DNA of 64,000 bases from the NCBI RefSeq assembly GCF_005280655.1, contig NZ_CP040058.1:3076001-3140000 (forward strand). Reading direction: 5' to 3'. The position numbers and the translations under genes were made by a program. Below, one piece after another: positions 35,470-45,120 of this stretch (its first letter is position 1; each line of letters opens with the position of its first letter). Origin of the DNA: Anaerostipes rhamnosivorans (lineage in GTDB: Bacteria; Bacillota; Clostridia; Lachnospirales; Lachnospiraceae). The notes beneath the pieces are model-generated. The model was not told the origin of the DNA. It made no database searches and was given only the letters and a program-made list of their open reading frames with translations.

Positions 35470-37548
35470 CTAAATTGATTCTCCTATATAATGTCTGAAC
35501 CTATGTCCAAAGCATTGCCTGATTTCTTCTTCGTCACCCTTTTCTATTAACTTCATGATATCCCGGTCTTCGATGATTAATTCGGTAATATACCGCAGGA
35601 ACATTCTCTGCACTTCATCCATTTCTGCCGGATAGAAGAAAAATATGATATTACTGATGGCATCTCCCTCCTGAGGATCGATCATTCGTTTTTGTTTTAA
35701 ATGATAGACGAAAAGAAGCGGTTTTTTAATTTTCTTTAAATAACATTCAAAATAACTGATCTCCGTTGTCGGTATGGTAAACCTGCATTCATTTCCATGC
35801 CGGATCACATAGTTTTTGATCTCCTGCTCTCCGATAAAAATGCCCGCCTCCCAGATCGTATGCTCCAAATGAGAAAACAGATGGTTTTCATCCTTCAGAT
35901 TGTTGATCTCATACACATGGAATTCAGTTAATAAGTCTACTGCCCACGTTGTTAATTGTTTTAATTGTTTTAAAGATACAATACTGTTTATGCTTTCTAA
36001 CTCCGCCGCCTTTCTTTCCTCTTCCTCGATCTTCCTTAAAGTCTGATGCTTGTGCCTTCTTATCTTTTCTTTGACAATCTCCAACTCGTTGTCATTTAAG
36101 AGCGGCGATACCTTCAGATATTCTCTGTCCTTTAGATACAGAGGAATCGTTGACAGTATCAAGTCATAGTCATTCAGGTCTTCTTCTCCCAGTCCGACCA
36201 AAGACACAATCTTTCTCACATAGATCTCAGGTATTTCCCTCTCAAGGCGGCTGGCCAGCATCTTTGAGGACCCCATCCCGCTGGAACATACCACCAGCAC
36301 CCGGAAGGTCTTCTTTGTAATGTTGTCCAGTGATACCGCAAAATATAATACCAGATACCCAATCTCGTCATCCGGAAAATAGTCCTCCGGAAAAACCTTC
36401 TTGATTGTATCCCTTATGATGGTAAACAGCTGCGAATAATCCTTTTCAATGTCACGGATAATGGGATTTGATATACTCATTCCGCTTCTCGTCCGTATCA
36501 GCGCCTTATCAATATGCGCCAGCAGCCCGTCCATAAGCTTTGTATCCTGACTGAGTGATATACCCATACGCCCTTCCACCAGCTCAACAAATTCTTCAAT
36601 TTTAGGCTTCAGCACAAAATTTTTGACAAAAACATCTTCATTCTTTTTCTTGCCAACACTGATATTTAACACCCATGCTATATATTCTTTTTCTGCTTCA
36701 TCCAATGAAATAGAATATTTCTTTTCCAGCATACGGATCAGTGCCGCACTCACTTTTCTCTGGTTCTTGTCAACTTCTCCTACCACAAAGTCTGTGCTGT
36801 ATTTCCGGTTGCCCAGCTTATGTCTGCGAATCAGCAGTGCAACCAGCATTACAAGTTCAGCATAATTCTGATCCAGTATCTGGTAATTCTTCTGGATCAG
36901 CTTATGGCTGATCTCTCTTAAGATTCCCTCACAAGTCTGGAATAATTCCATATAGCCGTATTCAGCTAACTTCTGCATAAACGGATGAAACTGTCTGACG
37001 TTTCCTGCAAGCCAATGTACCGTCACGTCAACATCTGTATTTTTCATTACAATGTTGACCATCAAATGGTCCCTGGCAACCTGCTCTCCGCTCAGGCATA
37101 TTCCGTCTCCTTTTTTAGAGATTAATTTAATGTTGTACTCCGGAAGCAGTTTCTCGATCTTTTTAAGATCGTTCCGGATTGTCGGCAGGGAGGTGCCCAT
37201 ATCAATCGCCAATGCTTCTGTCTTTATAAAGTCCTCTTGATGAAGCAGTTCTAAAAGTACGAAATACATGCGTTCCTTGGGGTCTACTACCTGGTACTTT
37301 GTCTGTTCTCCCAGTTCATCCTGAATCTTTTTGATGTTTTCTGGCATACCGATAGCTCGGATCCCTCTTTTGCTCACCGTTTCCAGCGTAATCTGATACT
37401 GCCTGAGGACCTCTGTCACTTCGGGAATCTCCCGGTAAACCGTCCTCTCTGAAATGTTCATTTTATTGGCAATATCCTTCATCGTCACGAATCCACGGCT
37501 GCTTAAGACTATCTGTATTATATCTTTTACACGATTAGACATCAGCAT
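35470..37548 (-). CDS. mtlR: MtlR-type PRD transcriptional activator
   Basis: 692 residues. N-terminal helix-turn-helix (VTMKDIANKMNISERTVYREI) and a second wHTH near 110-145, two PTS regulation domains at about 200-300 and 315-410, an EIIB-like domain with Cys421 (VLVVCSSGMGSSKM), and a C-terminal EIIA-like domain. The Cys position matches that of characterised MtlR activators. At the EIIA site the usual IPH reads IPT (RFTIPTTEISY), so the final phosphorylation site appears lost. It should activate the operon when the PTS substrate is present. Lies between the IICB and IIA genes. Confidence 0.92.
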   Translation of the reverse strand: MLMSNRVKDIIQIVLSSRGFVTMKDIANKMNISERTVYREIPEVTEVLRQYQITLETVSKRGIRAIGMPENIKKIQDELGEQTKYQVVDPKERMYFVLLELLHQEDFIKTEALAIDMGTSLPTIRNDLKKIEKLLPEYNIKLISKKGDGICLSGEQVARDHLMVNIVMKNTDVDVTVHWLAGNVRQFHPFMQKLAEYGYMELFQTCEGILREISHKLIQKNYQILDQNYAELVMLVALLIRRHKLGNRKYSTDFVVGEVDKNQRKVSAALIRMLEKKYSISLDEAEKEYIAWVLNISVGKKKNEDVFVKNFVLKPKIEEFVELVEGRMGISLSQDTKLMDGLLAHIDKALIRTRSGMSISNPIIRDIEKDYSQLFTIIRDTIKKVFPEDYFPDDEIGYLVLYFAVSLDNITKKTFRVLVVCSSGMGSSKMLASRLEREIPEIYVRKIVSLVGLGEEDLNDYDLILSTIPLYLKDREYLKVSPLLNDNELEIVKEKIRRHKHQTLRKIEEEERKAAELESINSIVSLKQLKQLTTWAVDLLTEFHVYEINNLKDENHLFSHLEHTIWEAGIFIGEQEIKNYVIRHGNECRFTIPTTEISYFECYLKKIKKPLLFVYHLKQKRMIDPQEGDAISNIIFFFYPAEMDEVQRMFLRYITELIIEDRDIMKLIEKGDEEEIRQCFGHRFRHYIGESI

Positions 37549-37610
37549 ATCTTTGCAGGTCCTTTACTTATAAGGCGCCATAATCATTCAATTATGGCGC
37601 CGCAGCCTGA

Positions 37611-39032
37611 CTATTCAGACATATCTTTAATCTTCTTTGCGATTGCTGCCTGTTCTGCCGCATCCAGGAAGTTTTCGATCGCTATGACCGGTACTCCTGC
37701 AGGAGCCGCATTCTTCGCAGTCTCATATAAGTTTTCGTTCGTTACAATAACATCAATATCTGCTGGGATTTGATGGATGGATACATGATTGACATCAATA
37801 AACATTCCAATCTTGTTCAGCTGTGTCTTCAGCATAGAAGCACCCATTGCGCTGGATCCCATTCCTGCGTCACACGCAAATGCTACTTTTTTAACTTCTT
37901 TTTTCGGAAGAGTTGTATCTCCTGCTGTTGCTTTTTTCTCTTCTCCAGGAGCACTGTGGCTTTCCACAAACTGACTCATGTCAATTCCGCCTACTTCTTC
38001 AACCTCATCCTCCGGTGTCTTATCTCGTTTAAGGAAGAACGCTACGATGAGGAACGATACCACAGCGGCTATGACATATCCCGCCAAGTTGACGAGCAGC
38101 TTGCCTTTCGGAGACATAATTGCCAATGCAATGATAGATCCAGGAGATACTGCTGCAACAGCACCACCACCCATGATCTGGAACCAGAATAATGCTGCGA
38201 TAGAACCACAGATTGGCCCAAGGATTGTTACTGGTTTGATCAAAGCGTAAGGGAAAGATACTTCACCGATACCACCGATGATATGTATGATTGCTGCGCC
38301 AGGTGCAGATTTCTTTGCCATACCTTTTCCAAAGAACATAAACGCAAGTACAAGTCCTGCCCAGTTACCACCATTTGCCTCAACAAGATACAGAATAGAT
38401 TTTCCTGTCTGTGCAGCCTGTTCAATCGCAAGCGGAGTAAAAATACCGTGATTGATCGCATTATTTAAGAACAATACCTGTCCTGGTACAACAAAGATTG
38501 GTGTAAATGGAAGGATACTGTGATCAATAGCAAAGTTAACACCCACTGTTAAGATATTTGTGATACCTGCAAAAAGCGGTGTAATCACAACGAATCCTGC
38601 GATCATCATGAGTGCTCCAATGATACCCATGGAGAAGTTGTCTACTAACATTTCCAGACCTGGTTTTACACGTCCTTCTAATAATTTGTCAAACTGTTTG
38701 ATGATCAATGCACCAAGCGGTCCCATGACCATACCACCGATCATCATAGTTGCTTCTGATCCAATGATAACACCGATTGTTGCAAGTGTACCTGCAACGG
38801 CACCACGTCTTCCATATACTGTGTGACCTCCGGTATATCCAAACAACAATGGAATCAAGAACTTAAGTGTCGGGCCTACGAGTTCATTCATCTTTTCATT
38901 CGGGAAATATCCTGTAGGAATAAATAATGCTGTGATAATACCCCATGCAATCAGGGCACCAATGTTAGGCATTACCATTCCTGAAAGGAATCCGCCCATT
39001 TTTTGGACTTTAGCTTTAAAACTACTTGCCAT
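37611..39032 (-). CDS. mtlA: PTS mannitol-type IICB component
   Basis: 473 residues. A membrane IIC domain at 1-340 (start KMGGFLSGMVMPNIGALIAWG; FLNNAINHGIFTPLAIEQ) is fused to a IIB domain with phospho-Cys387 in AFACDAGMGSSAMGASML. No IIA domain is attached; that function is given by the separate gene at 35014. It imports and phosphorylates a hexitol. AAGGAGG precedes the ATG. It is the first gene of the seven-gene polyol operon. Confidence 0.93.
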   Translation of the reverse strand: MASSFKAKVQKMGGFLSGMVMPNIGALIAWGIITALFIPTGYFPNEKMNELVGPTLKFLIPLLFGYTGGHTVYGRRGAVAGTLATIGVIIGSEATMMIGGMVMGPLGALIIKQFDKLLEGRVKPGLEMLVDNFSMGIIGALMMIAGFVVITPLFAGITNILTVGVNFAIDHSILPFTPIFVVPGQVLFLNNAINHGIFTPLAIEQAAQTGKSILYLVEANGGNWAGLVLAFMFFGKGMAKKSAPGAAIIHIIGGIGEVSFPYALIKPVTILGPICGSIAALFWFQIMGGGAVAAVSPGSIIALAIMSPKGKLLVNLAGYVIAAVVSFLIVAFFLKRDKTPEDEVEEVGGIDMSQFVESHSAPGEEKKATAGDTTLPKKEVKKVAFACDAGMGSSAMGASMLKTQLNKIGMFIDVNHVSIHQIPADIDVIVTNENLYETAKNAAPAGVPVIAIENFLDAAEQAAIAKKIKDMSE

Positions 39033-39352
39033 AATAATCCTCCTTTTTTCTCCTCTTTTTTGGTATAATTTGTTGCTGCGGTTAATGGTATTAACTTGAT
39101 AAACGTTTATCTATAATTCCATTATATTGATTGTATTTCCATACGTCCACTATTGCCAGTGGTAAATTTTGCAGAAGAATTTTTGACAAAGTTTTCTTAC
39201 ATATTTCTCCTTATAGATCCCTCCTAAACCGCATAAAATGGTGGTTTTACTAATTCCCCCAACACAAAAAAGAGGAGAAAAATTCTCATTATTTTTCTCC
39301 CCTTTTTTTTAATAAATTTTGATTTATTACCGGTGGTCAGATAAAGACCGAG
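39033..39352. promoter_or_regulatory. Promoter region of the mtlA operon with operator-like palindromes
   Basis: No gene. GATAAACGTTTATC is a 14-bp perfect palindrome at 39098-39111, and CCACT-N6-AGTGG lies at 39147-39162. These are candidate sites for the MtlR or DeoR proteins of the island. A terminator of the upstream DeoR gene occupies 39266-39310. Confidence 0.45.
39266..39310 (-). terminator. Terminator between the DeoR gene and the mtlA operon
   Basis: A long A/T-flanked stem, AAAAAGAGGAGAAAAA paired with TTTTTCTCCCCTTTTT with one mismatch, followed by a T-run in the minus direction. It ends the dehydrogenase-DeoR unit whose stop is at 39353. Confidence 0.85.
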
Positions 39353-40135
39353 TCAGCTCCCGGTCTTCATCCTGCACACCTTTACCTTCATTCCCTGTTT
39401 TTCAAGTTCCTTTTTGTCAGCATTACCAATCCCATCATCTGTGATCAGATACTGAAAATCACAAAGCCTCGCAAACCGGCAAAAGGTTTTCCGTCCAATT
39501 TTCGTACTGTCGCACAGCATGTATGCTTCCGTAGCGGTTTTCATCATTGCACGCTTCATCGCTGCCGTCTCCTCATTTGGCGTGGTCAGCCCTTTGGACA
39601 CGGATAAAGCATTCGGTGACAAAAACAATTTATCCACAGAAATCCTCTCAAGGAATTCAATCCCCAGAGAACCAAAGGTACAATCAAACTGGTTCCTTAC
39701 AGTTCCTCCAATCAGTATCACCTGAATCGAAGGTTTTTTTTGCAGTTCAAGAGCGATGTTCAAATCGTTTGTCACAACCTTCAAGTCGTTGAAGTCTGTC
39801 AGAACCTTTGCAAACTCCAGCATGGTGGAACCGCTGTCGATCAAGATGATATCACCCTCACTGACATATTCCTTTGCTCCCTCGGCAATGATCCTTTTTT
39901 TATCGGGATTTAAATTCCACCGGGAGGCAAGAAATGCCTCCTTGGTGACTTCTTCTTCCTTTAACAGTGCACCGCCGTGGGTCCGAATCAAGTGTCCCTC
40001 TTTCTCCAATTCACTCAAGTCGGACCTTATGGTGGCGCCGGTCACATGGAATTCTTCCGATAATTCATGGATGCCAGCCTTTTTATGTATCCTCATGTAG
40101 GCGAGCAATTCTTCTTTCCGCTCTCTTGCAAACAT
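39353..40135 (-). CDS. DeoR family sugar-operon regulator
   Basis: 260 residues. N-terminal DeoR helix-turn-helix (IHELSEEFHVTGATIRSDLS, then LIRTHGGALL) and C-terminal sugar-phosphate sensor domain with ILIDSGSTMLEFAKVL and the DSTKIGRKTFCRFA signature. It starts 3 bp after the SorE-like dehydrogenase stop. It is a paralogue of the DeoR protein encoded at 44336, with the same neighbour order. It probably represses the dehydrogenase promoter and perhaps the PTS operon until a sugar phosphate binds. Confidence 0.92.
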   Translation of the reverse strand: MFARERKEELLAYMRIHKKAGIHELSEEFHVTGATIRSDLSELEKEGHLIRTHGGALLKEEEVTKEAFLASRWNLNPDKKRIIAEGAKEYVSEGDIILIDSGSTMLEFAKVLTDFNDLKVVTNDLNIALELQKKPSIQVILIGGTVRNQFDCTFGSLGIEFLERISVDKLFLSPNALSVSKGLTTPNEETAAMKRAMMKTATEAYMLCDSTKIGRKTFCRFARLCDFQYLITDDGIGNADKKELEKQGMKVKVCRMKTGS

Positions 40136-40138
40136 ATA

Positions 40139-41392
40139 TTATACTCCGAAATGATCTAATAACATCTCTTCTGCTTCTTTATTCCATAATCCCTGATTCT
40201 TATCGCAGGCATCCGCGAGCTTCGCAAACAGAGGATCTGTCTCACCCAGTTTTCTGAAATCATCAATGGCAGTTAACGGCATTTCAAACTGTGTATAAGT
40301 AAGCTTCTTTCCTCCCGGAATCTCCGGCAGACGCAGGGTCGTATCAACGATAGAATCTATACCTCCCACATGAGTGATCATAACAGCCGGATTTACTTCC
40401 TTCTTGGCTATTAGATCCAATGCCTCCAGAAGGTCTGCTTTGATGCCGCCTGAAGATCCAAGAAGCTTTGTATTTCTATAGTGGCAGTCATATAAATTCA
40501 TGTCTGCGGAAAATCCACTGTCTGCAGGCCCTGCAAAAAGGTTCATGCATCCGTCAAACGCAAGGATCTTGTTGCCCGTCTCTGCAATGGCTTTTACCGG
40601 AGCGTATACAAACACATCATGATATCCTTCTCCTCCGGTGAGATCCATCAGTTCTTTGACCTCATCGTCCATCTTCGCAGTATTTACATAATGAAGTTCA
40701 ACGCCCCTCGCCTTGGCATCTTCTTCTGAGATTACTTCTCTTGCCCTGTTAATTCGGTCGTCATTAATCTCTGTGACTACAACCATTTTAGGTTTATTTT
40801 CCATAGCGAGCGCATAGCTGATAGCGCCCAGCCCCATCGGGCCGCATCCTCCAAGAATTGCGATATTTCCGCCTTCTTTTGCCCCGATAAAATGTTCATG
40901 GGTCTCAGGTTTTGTATGGTAGTTAGCCATATAACCGCCGATGATGCAGTACATAGGCTCTGACACAGAAACCTCATAGAAAGCATCACCGTCATAATGG
41001 AGCAGACACCCTTTTTCAATAACATCATTCGGAACGATGCAGTAAGTCACTGCACCTCCAAAATGCTCATAGGAATAACCCGGCGCACCCATCTGGTCCG
41101 GAATACCCGGCAGTACTACAAAACGTTCCCCTTCTTTATATTCATCTGCCCATTTAGATCCGACCTGCTCGATCACTCCGGAAAATTCATGTCCGATGAT
41201 GACCGGATGGTCTGCGATATCGTCTGGTACACGGATATGTCCGCTTCCAAGTTTTACTTCCTTCCATGTAGACATACAGATGCTGTCACTCATGACCTTC
41301 AAAAGCACTTCATCTTCTTTGATCTCCGGCAGTTCAAACTCCTCCAGCCGAATATCCTTTGCCCCATACATTCTCACACCTTTTGCCTTCAT
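40139..41392 (-). CDS. Zinc-dependent polyol/sugar-phosphate dehydrogenase, SorE-like
   Basis: 417 residues, a medium-chain dehydrogenase. Zinc-site residues in DSICMSTWK and IIGHEFSGVIEQVG; nucleotide fold GGCGPMGLGAISYALA. Length, the C-terminal MPLTAIDDFRKLGETDPLF and the PTS context resemble L-sorbose-1-phosphate reductase, which interconverts ketose-1-phosphates and hexitol-6-phosphates. AGGAGGG lies before the ATG. It starts a two-gene unit with a DeoR regulator. A close paralogue is encoded at 45121. The exact substrate is unknown. Confidence 0.85.
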   Translation of the reverse strand: MKAKGVRMYGAKDIRLEEFELPEIKEDEVLLKVMSDSICMSTWKEVKLGSGHIRVPDDIADHPVIIGHEFSGVIEQVGSKWADEYKEGERFVVLPGIPDQMGAPGYSYEHFGGAVTYCIVPNDVIEKGCLLHYDGDAFYEVSVSEPMYCIIGGYMANYHTKPETHEHFIGAKEGGNIAILGGCGPMGLGAISYALAMENKPKMVVVTEINDDRINRAREVISEEDAKARGVELHYVNTAKMDDEVKELMDLTGGEGYHDVFVYAPVKAIAETGNKILAFDGCMNLFAGPADSGFSADMNLYDCHYRNTKLLGSSGGIKADLLEALDLIAKKEVNPAVMITHVGGIDSIVDTTLRLPEIPGGKKLTYTQFEMPLTAIDDFRKLGETDPLFAKLADACDKNQGLWNKEAEEMLLDHFGV

Positions 41393-41463
41393 AATGTCCC
41401 TCCTGGCTTTGCAAAAATTTTTAATTATTTTTAAAAATTTATTATTTTTTTCATTTCACAAAT

Positions 41464-41492
41464 ATCATACCACGCATTCTTTTGTTTGGCAA
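41464..41492 (-). promoter_or_regulatory. Promoter of dehydrogenase-DeoR cassette 1
   Basis: Minus strand TTGCCA (41492-41487), 17-nt spacer ending TGG, then TATGAT (41469-41464), an extended -10. The same arrangement stands before cassette 2. Downstream an inverted repeat AAATTTTTAA/TTAAAAATTT (41415-41440) lies in the leader. Confidence 0.65.
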
Positions 41493-41511
41493 CCGTCAAT
41501 TCATAAAACTT

Positions 41512-41555
41512 AAAAATCCGGAAAAGGATCATCTCTGATCCCTCTCCGGATTTTT
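41512..41555 (-). terminator. Intrinsic terminator of the VanZ gene
   Basis: AAAAATCCGGA (41512-41522) pairs with TCCGGATTTTT (41545-41555), with an inner GGATCA/TGATCC. On the minus strand it ends in TTTTT, 22 bp past the VanZ stop. Confidence 0.88.
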
Positions 41556-41576
41556 AGCGTACATAAAATGTTTATC

Positions 41577-42218
41577 TTAGCTTATAAAAGTAAACATAAA
41601 AGCAGTCATTAAGGTCAGGCCAGGGAAAAACCGCCCAGGATCTTTTCCCGCGGAGCCGCTGTCACCGTACGGTTTCCTAGTCTTTCTAAGCCGTGCGGCC
41701 ATCTTAAAACAGAACCAGCCTAGGGCTGTTCCCAAGACATTTGCGATCAGGTCACTGCTGTCTGTTGCCCTGTACAGTGTAAACATCTGGCTTATCTCAA
41801 TGGCCAGCGAAAACCACAGTCCAAACAGAACCGTCTTTTTCATCCGTCCATAGCTCTTGCTTATAACCGGGCAAAGCAGCCCCAAGGGGATAAAACAAAG
41901 AATGTTCAGGATAAAATCCATTCCGATACCGCCAGCCAGTGGAATCAGACTGATATTCGGATTAAAAATCGCCTCCCCGATCCCAGCTCTCCAGACTAGA
42001 TCTTTTACTGTCGGGACCCCAACAATATGCTTTAAAACAATACACAGGTAATAGTACATTAGACAGGAACCGCACAATACCTTTATGTTAAGCCATGTCT
42101 TGTCTGCCCTGGACACCAGATATAGCAATATAATGATCACTGCCAGTCCCACAAAAAACAACGGCTTTAAATATAACAGGTCTTTGATTGATTCAAATAG
42201 GCTTAACTGGGTTTCCAT
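41577..42218 (-). CDS. VanZ family membrane protein
   Basis: 213 residues with about five membrane helices and the VanZ-like pattern (LNILCFIPLGLLCPVI, FGLWFSLAIEISQMFTLYRATDSSDLIAN). VanZ proteins can affect teicoplanin and lipoglycopeptide tolerance, but most chromosomal members have no known role. AAGGAGGGAG precedes the ATG. It lies between the two polyol cassettes and has its own terminator, so it is probably unrelated to polyol metabolism. Confidence 0.88.
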   Translation of the reverse strand: METQLSLFESIKDLLYLKPLFFVGLAVIIILLYLVSRADKTWLNIKVLCGSCLMYYYLCIVLKHIVGVPTVKDLVWRAGIGEAIFNPNISLIPLAGGIGMDFILNILCFIPLGLLCPVISKSYGRMKKTVLFGLWFSLAIEISQMFTLYRATDSSDLIANVLGTALGWFCFKMAARLRKTRKPYGDSGSAGKDPGRFFPGLTLMTAFMFTFIS

Positions 42219-42404
42219 AGCGGCTCCCTCCTTTTACACACATGATTTTTCTGTGTAAACAGCATAACATCCCCGCTTTAAGAAACCCTTCCAGGGTTCT
42301 TACTTTTTTCTGACTTTATAAAAGGAACTTATTTATGAACTCTGAAAGAAACCGTTTTTTGTTATTTGTCAAATGATATGTATTCCTCAAAACAAAAGCT
42401 TCTA

Positions 42405-42433
42405 CAGGGCAGTCCTTTCTCCGGCCTGCCCTG
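42405..42433 (-). terminator. Probable terminator of PTS cassette 2
   Basis: CAGGGCAG and CTGCCCTG (42405-42412, 42426-42433) form an 8-bp stem past the stop at 42454. Only a short T-run follows on the minus strand. Confidence 0.5.
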
Positions 42434-42453
42434 CAAAAGCACTCTTTTTCACT

Positions 42454-44298
42454 CTATTTCAGCATATCCAGAACATCCTGGACATTGCCCGCTGCTTTTA
42501 ATTTGTCAAGATTATCCTGGCTGTCGATCACCTGTGTGATCTTTCCAAGCAGTTCCAGATGTTCGTTGCCGATTCCTGCGATTCCGAACACTAAGTAGGC
42601 TTTTTCGTCTCCGAAATCCACACCGTCCGGATACTGAACAAGGACGATACCGGTTTTCTTGACTTTATTTTTCGCATCTCCGGTTCCGTGAGGGATCGCA
42701 ACTCCCATACCAAGATAGGTGGTGACTGTGCGTTCTCTCTCCTGCATGGCTTCAATATACTCTTTTTCTACATAACCCAGCTCATAAAGTAATTTTCCTG
42801 CTGCCTCTATGGCTTCTTCTTTGGAGACACTCTTTTGTCCGAGCTTGATTCCTTCCCTCACCATGACCATCGGTTTTGCCTCTGTCCCTGAAGACGCCTG
42901 TTCTGTCTGTTCTTTCACAGAGACGGCTCCTTCTTCCCGGCCCTGGGCCAGTTTATCGTACAGACCGTCAATGGCCTCGTCCTGGAGAAAGTTCTTGATC
43001 GTTACAAGCTGTGCATTTGGTGCGCTTTTGGCCGCACGGTCTGCTAAAACCTCCTGACATACAACCACATCCGTATCGGCAGGCACCGTATCAACAGAGG
43101 AATTGATCACTGTAATGCCAAGCCCCAAAGGCTTAATCCTGTTTCTGAATTTGGTCGCTCCCATGGCGCTGGAGCCCATACCTGCGTCACAGGCGAATAC
43201 GATCTTCTTGATCTCTCCTGCCTTTTTTGCAATACCTTTGCTGGCGGCCTTCATATTCTGAACACTGTCTGAGGCCTCTTCCAGGCTCTTTCCGTTGGAC
43301 ATCTTGATGATCGGAGCCGCTACGAGGAAAGATACAACCGCAGCGATCACAACTCCGAGCAGTACGGCCAGCGTTGATCCTTTCGGCGCCATTGTTAGAA
43401 AAGCGATGATAGATCCAGGTGATGCCGGTCCGGTAAGTCCGATGTTAAACAAAGAGTAATAGAATACCGCACAGGCAGAACCTACGATGGATGCAATGAT
43501 GACAACAGGGTTCATCAGTACATAAGGGAAATAGATCTCATGGATTCCGCCGAAAAAGTGGATGATGATCGCGCCTGGCGCGGAATCCTTTGTTCTTTTA
43601 TCTTTGGAAAATGCCCAGTATGCGGACAGAACTCCAAGGCCTGCGCCTGGGTTCGCCTCGATCATGTACATGATGGATTTCCCGGCTGCCTGTACCTGCT
43701 CTCCTCCGATCGGAGTAAAGATACCATGATTAATGGCATTGTTCAGGAACAATACTTTTGCCGGCTCCACAAAAACAGATACCAGCGGTAACAGGCTGTG
43801 TCCGATGAGGAAATCAACTCCTGCCGTAAGTACGGTCAGGATGGCTGTCATAACCGGTCCGATCAGGTAGTAGCCGATGATCGCCAGGATCATTCCGATG
43901 ATACCGATGGAGAAGTTGTTGACCAGCATTTCAAATCCGGCCGGAATATGTCCGTCCACTGCCTTGTCAAACTTCTTGATGACCCATCCTGCAAAAGGAC
44001 CCATAGCCATCGCTCCCATGAACATGACCTCATTGCTTCCGCAGATCACACCCAGGATGGCGATGACTGCGATGACCCCGCCCCGGTCTCCGGCTACGAG
44101 TTTACCTCCCTGATAACCAATCAGTACCGGAAGAATGTACTTCAGCATCGGATCAACCATAGTTGCAAGTTTTGCGTTCGGGAACCATCCCTTTTCAATA
44201 AACAGGGCCGTGATTAATCCCCATGCAATAAATGCGCCGATATTCGGCATGACCATTGCGCTCAAAAACTTTCCAAATCTTTGTACTGCGTTTTTCAT
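42454..44298 (-). CDS. PTS mannitol-type IICBA component
   Basis: 614 residues from the ATG at 44298, which has GAAGGAGATG upstream; an earlier ATG at 44325 lacks one. Three fused domains: IIC (FGKFLSAMVMPNIGAFIAWG, FLNNAINHGIFTPIGGEQ), IIB with phospho-Cys in FACDAGMGSSAMGATKF, and IIA with phospho-His in GMGVAIPHGTGDAK. It imports and phosphorylates a hexitol. It is a paralogue of the IICB protein at 37611 but keeps IIA fused. Third gene of the cassette dehydrogenase-DeoR-PTS. Confidence 0.93.
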   Translation of the reverse strand: MKNAVQRFGKFLSAMVMPNIGAFIAWGLITALFIEKGWFPNAKLATMVDPMLKYILPVLIGYQGGKLVAGDRGGVIAVIAILGVICGSNEVMFMGAMAMGPFAGWVIKKFDKAVDGHIPAGFEMLVNNFSIGIIGMILAIIGYYLIGPVMTAILTVLTAGVDFLIGHSLLPLVSVFVEPAKVLFLNNAINHGIFTPIGGEQVQAAGKSIMYMIEANPGAGLGVLSAYWAFSKDKRTKDSAPGAIIIHFFGGIHEIYFPYVLMNPVVIIASIVGSACAVFYYSLFNIGLTGPASPGSIIAFLTMAPKGSTLAVLLGVVIAAVVSFLVAAPIIKMSNGKSLEEASDSVQNMKAASKGIAKKAGEIKKIVFACDAGMGSSAMGATKFRNRIKPLGLGITVINSSVDTVPADTDVVVCQEVLADRAAKSAPNAQLVTIKNFLQDEAIDGLYDKLAQGREEGAVSVKEQTEQASSGTEAKPMVMVREGIKLGQKSVSKEEAIEAAGKLLYELGYVEKEYIEAMQERERTVTTYLGMGVAIPHGTGDAKNKVKKTGIVLVQYPDGVDFGDEKAYLVFGIAGIGNEHLELLGKITQVIDSQDNLDKLKAAGNVQDVLDMLK

Positions 44299-44335
44299 AT
44301 ATTCATCTCCTTCATTCCCATGCAAACATTCCCCC

Positions 44336-45100
44336 TCATTTGCATATCTTTACTTCAAGTCCCTGTTCTTCAATTGCATTTTTGTCTAATTTGGAAATTC
44401 CGGAATCCGTGAGCATCAGTTTAAACTCGCTCAGTCTGGCAAACTTACAGAAAGCTCTCTGTCCTATCTTTGAGCTGTCGCAGAGCATATAGATCTCGCC
44501 GGCCGCTTCCATCATAGCCTGCTTGATCTCCTTCATCTCTTCATTACTCGTAGTTGCCCCGCCGAAAATGGACAGGGCGTTGGGAGATAGAAATACTTTG
44601 TTTACCGCAATGCTTTTTATAAAGTCAGTGCCAATAGCTCCCTGGGTCAGACGAAAGTTATTTCTCACCTTTCCTCCGACAATGTAAAGTTCAATCCACG
44701 GATTTTCCTGAAGTTCCAACGCAATCTGAAGATCGTTGGTGATAACCTTGATGTTTTTCGCGTCTTTTAACAGCAGCGCAAGTTCCAGTGTGGTACTTCC
44801 GCTGTCCAAGATAACCGCGTCTCCCTCTTTCACATAAGCTCTGGCGATTTTGGCAATGGCTTTCTTTTCTTCTTCGTGCCCTCTTCTGAGTGATAAGAAG
44901 TCTTCTTTCTGCAGAACATCTTCTTTCAGCAGTGCGCCGCCGTGGGTGCGGACAATCGACCCCTCCTCTTCCATCGCCCGCAGGTCCGCCCTCAGAGTTG
45001 CCCCTGTGACCTGGAACTCTTCAATGAGTTCCTTCACTTCAGCCCGTTTGTGCTTTTTTAAATATATTAGAATTTGTTCTCTTCTTTCCTCTGCAAACAT
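44336..45100 (-). CDS. DeoR family sugar-operon regulator
   Basis: 254 residues from the ATG at 45100; the GTG at 45106 is part of the GAGGTG ribosome binding site. DeoR helix-turn-helix (VKELIEEFQVTGATLRADLR, IVRTHGGALL) and sensor domain with VILDSGSTTLELALLL and CDSSKIGQRAFCKFARLS. Strong paralogy with the DeoR protein at 39353. Lies between the dehydrogenase and PTS IICBA genes and probably senses the cassette's sugar phosphate. Confidence 0.92.
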   Translation of the reverse strand: MFAEERREQILIYLKKHKRAEVKELIEEFQVTGATLRADLRAMEEEGSIVRTHGGALLKEDVLQKEDFLSLRRGHEEEKKAIAKIARAYVKEGDAVILDSGSTTLELALLLKDAKNIKVITNDLQIALELQENPWIELYIVGGKVRNNFRLTQGAIGTDFIKSIAVNKVFLSPNALSIFGGATTSNEEMKEIKQAMMEAAGEIYMLCDSSKIGQRAFCKFARLSEFKLMLTDSGISKLDKNAIEEQGLEVKICK

Positions 45101-45120
45101 TGGCACCTCACTATCTGTTG

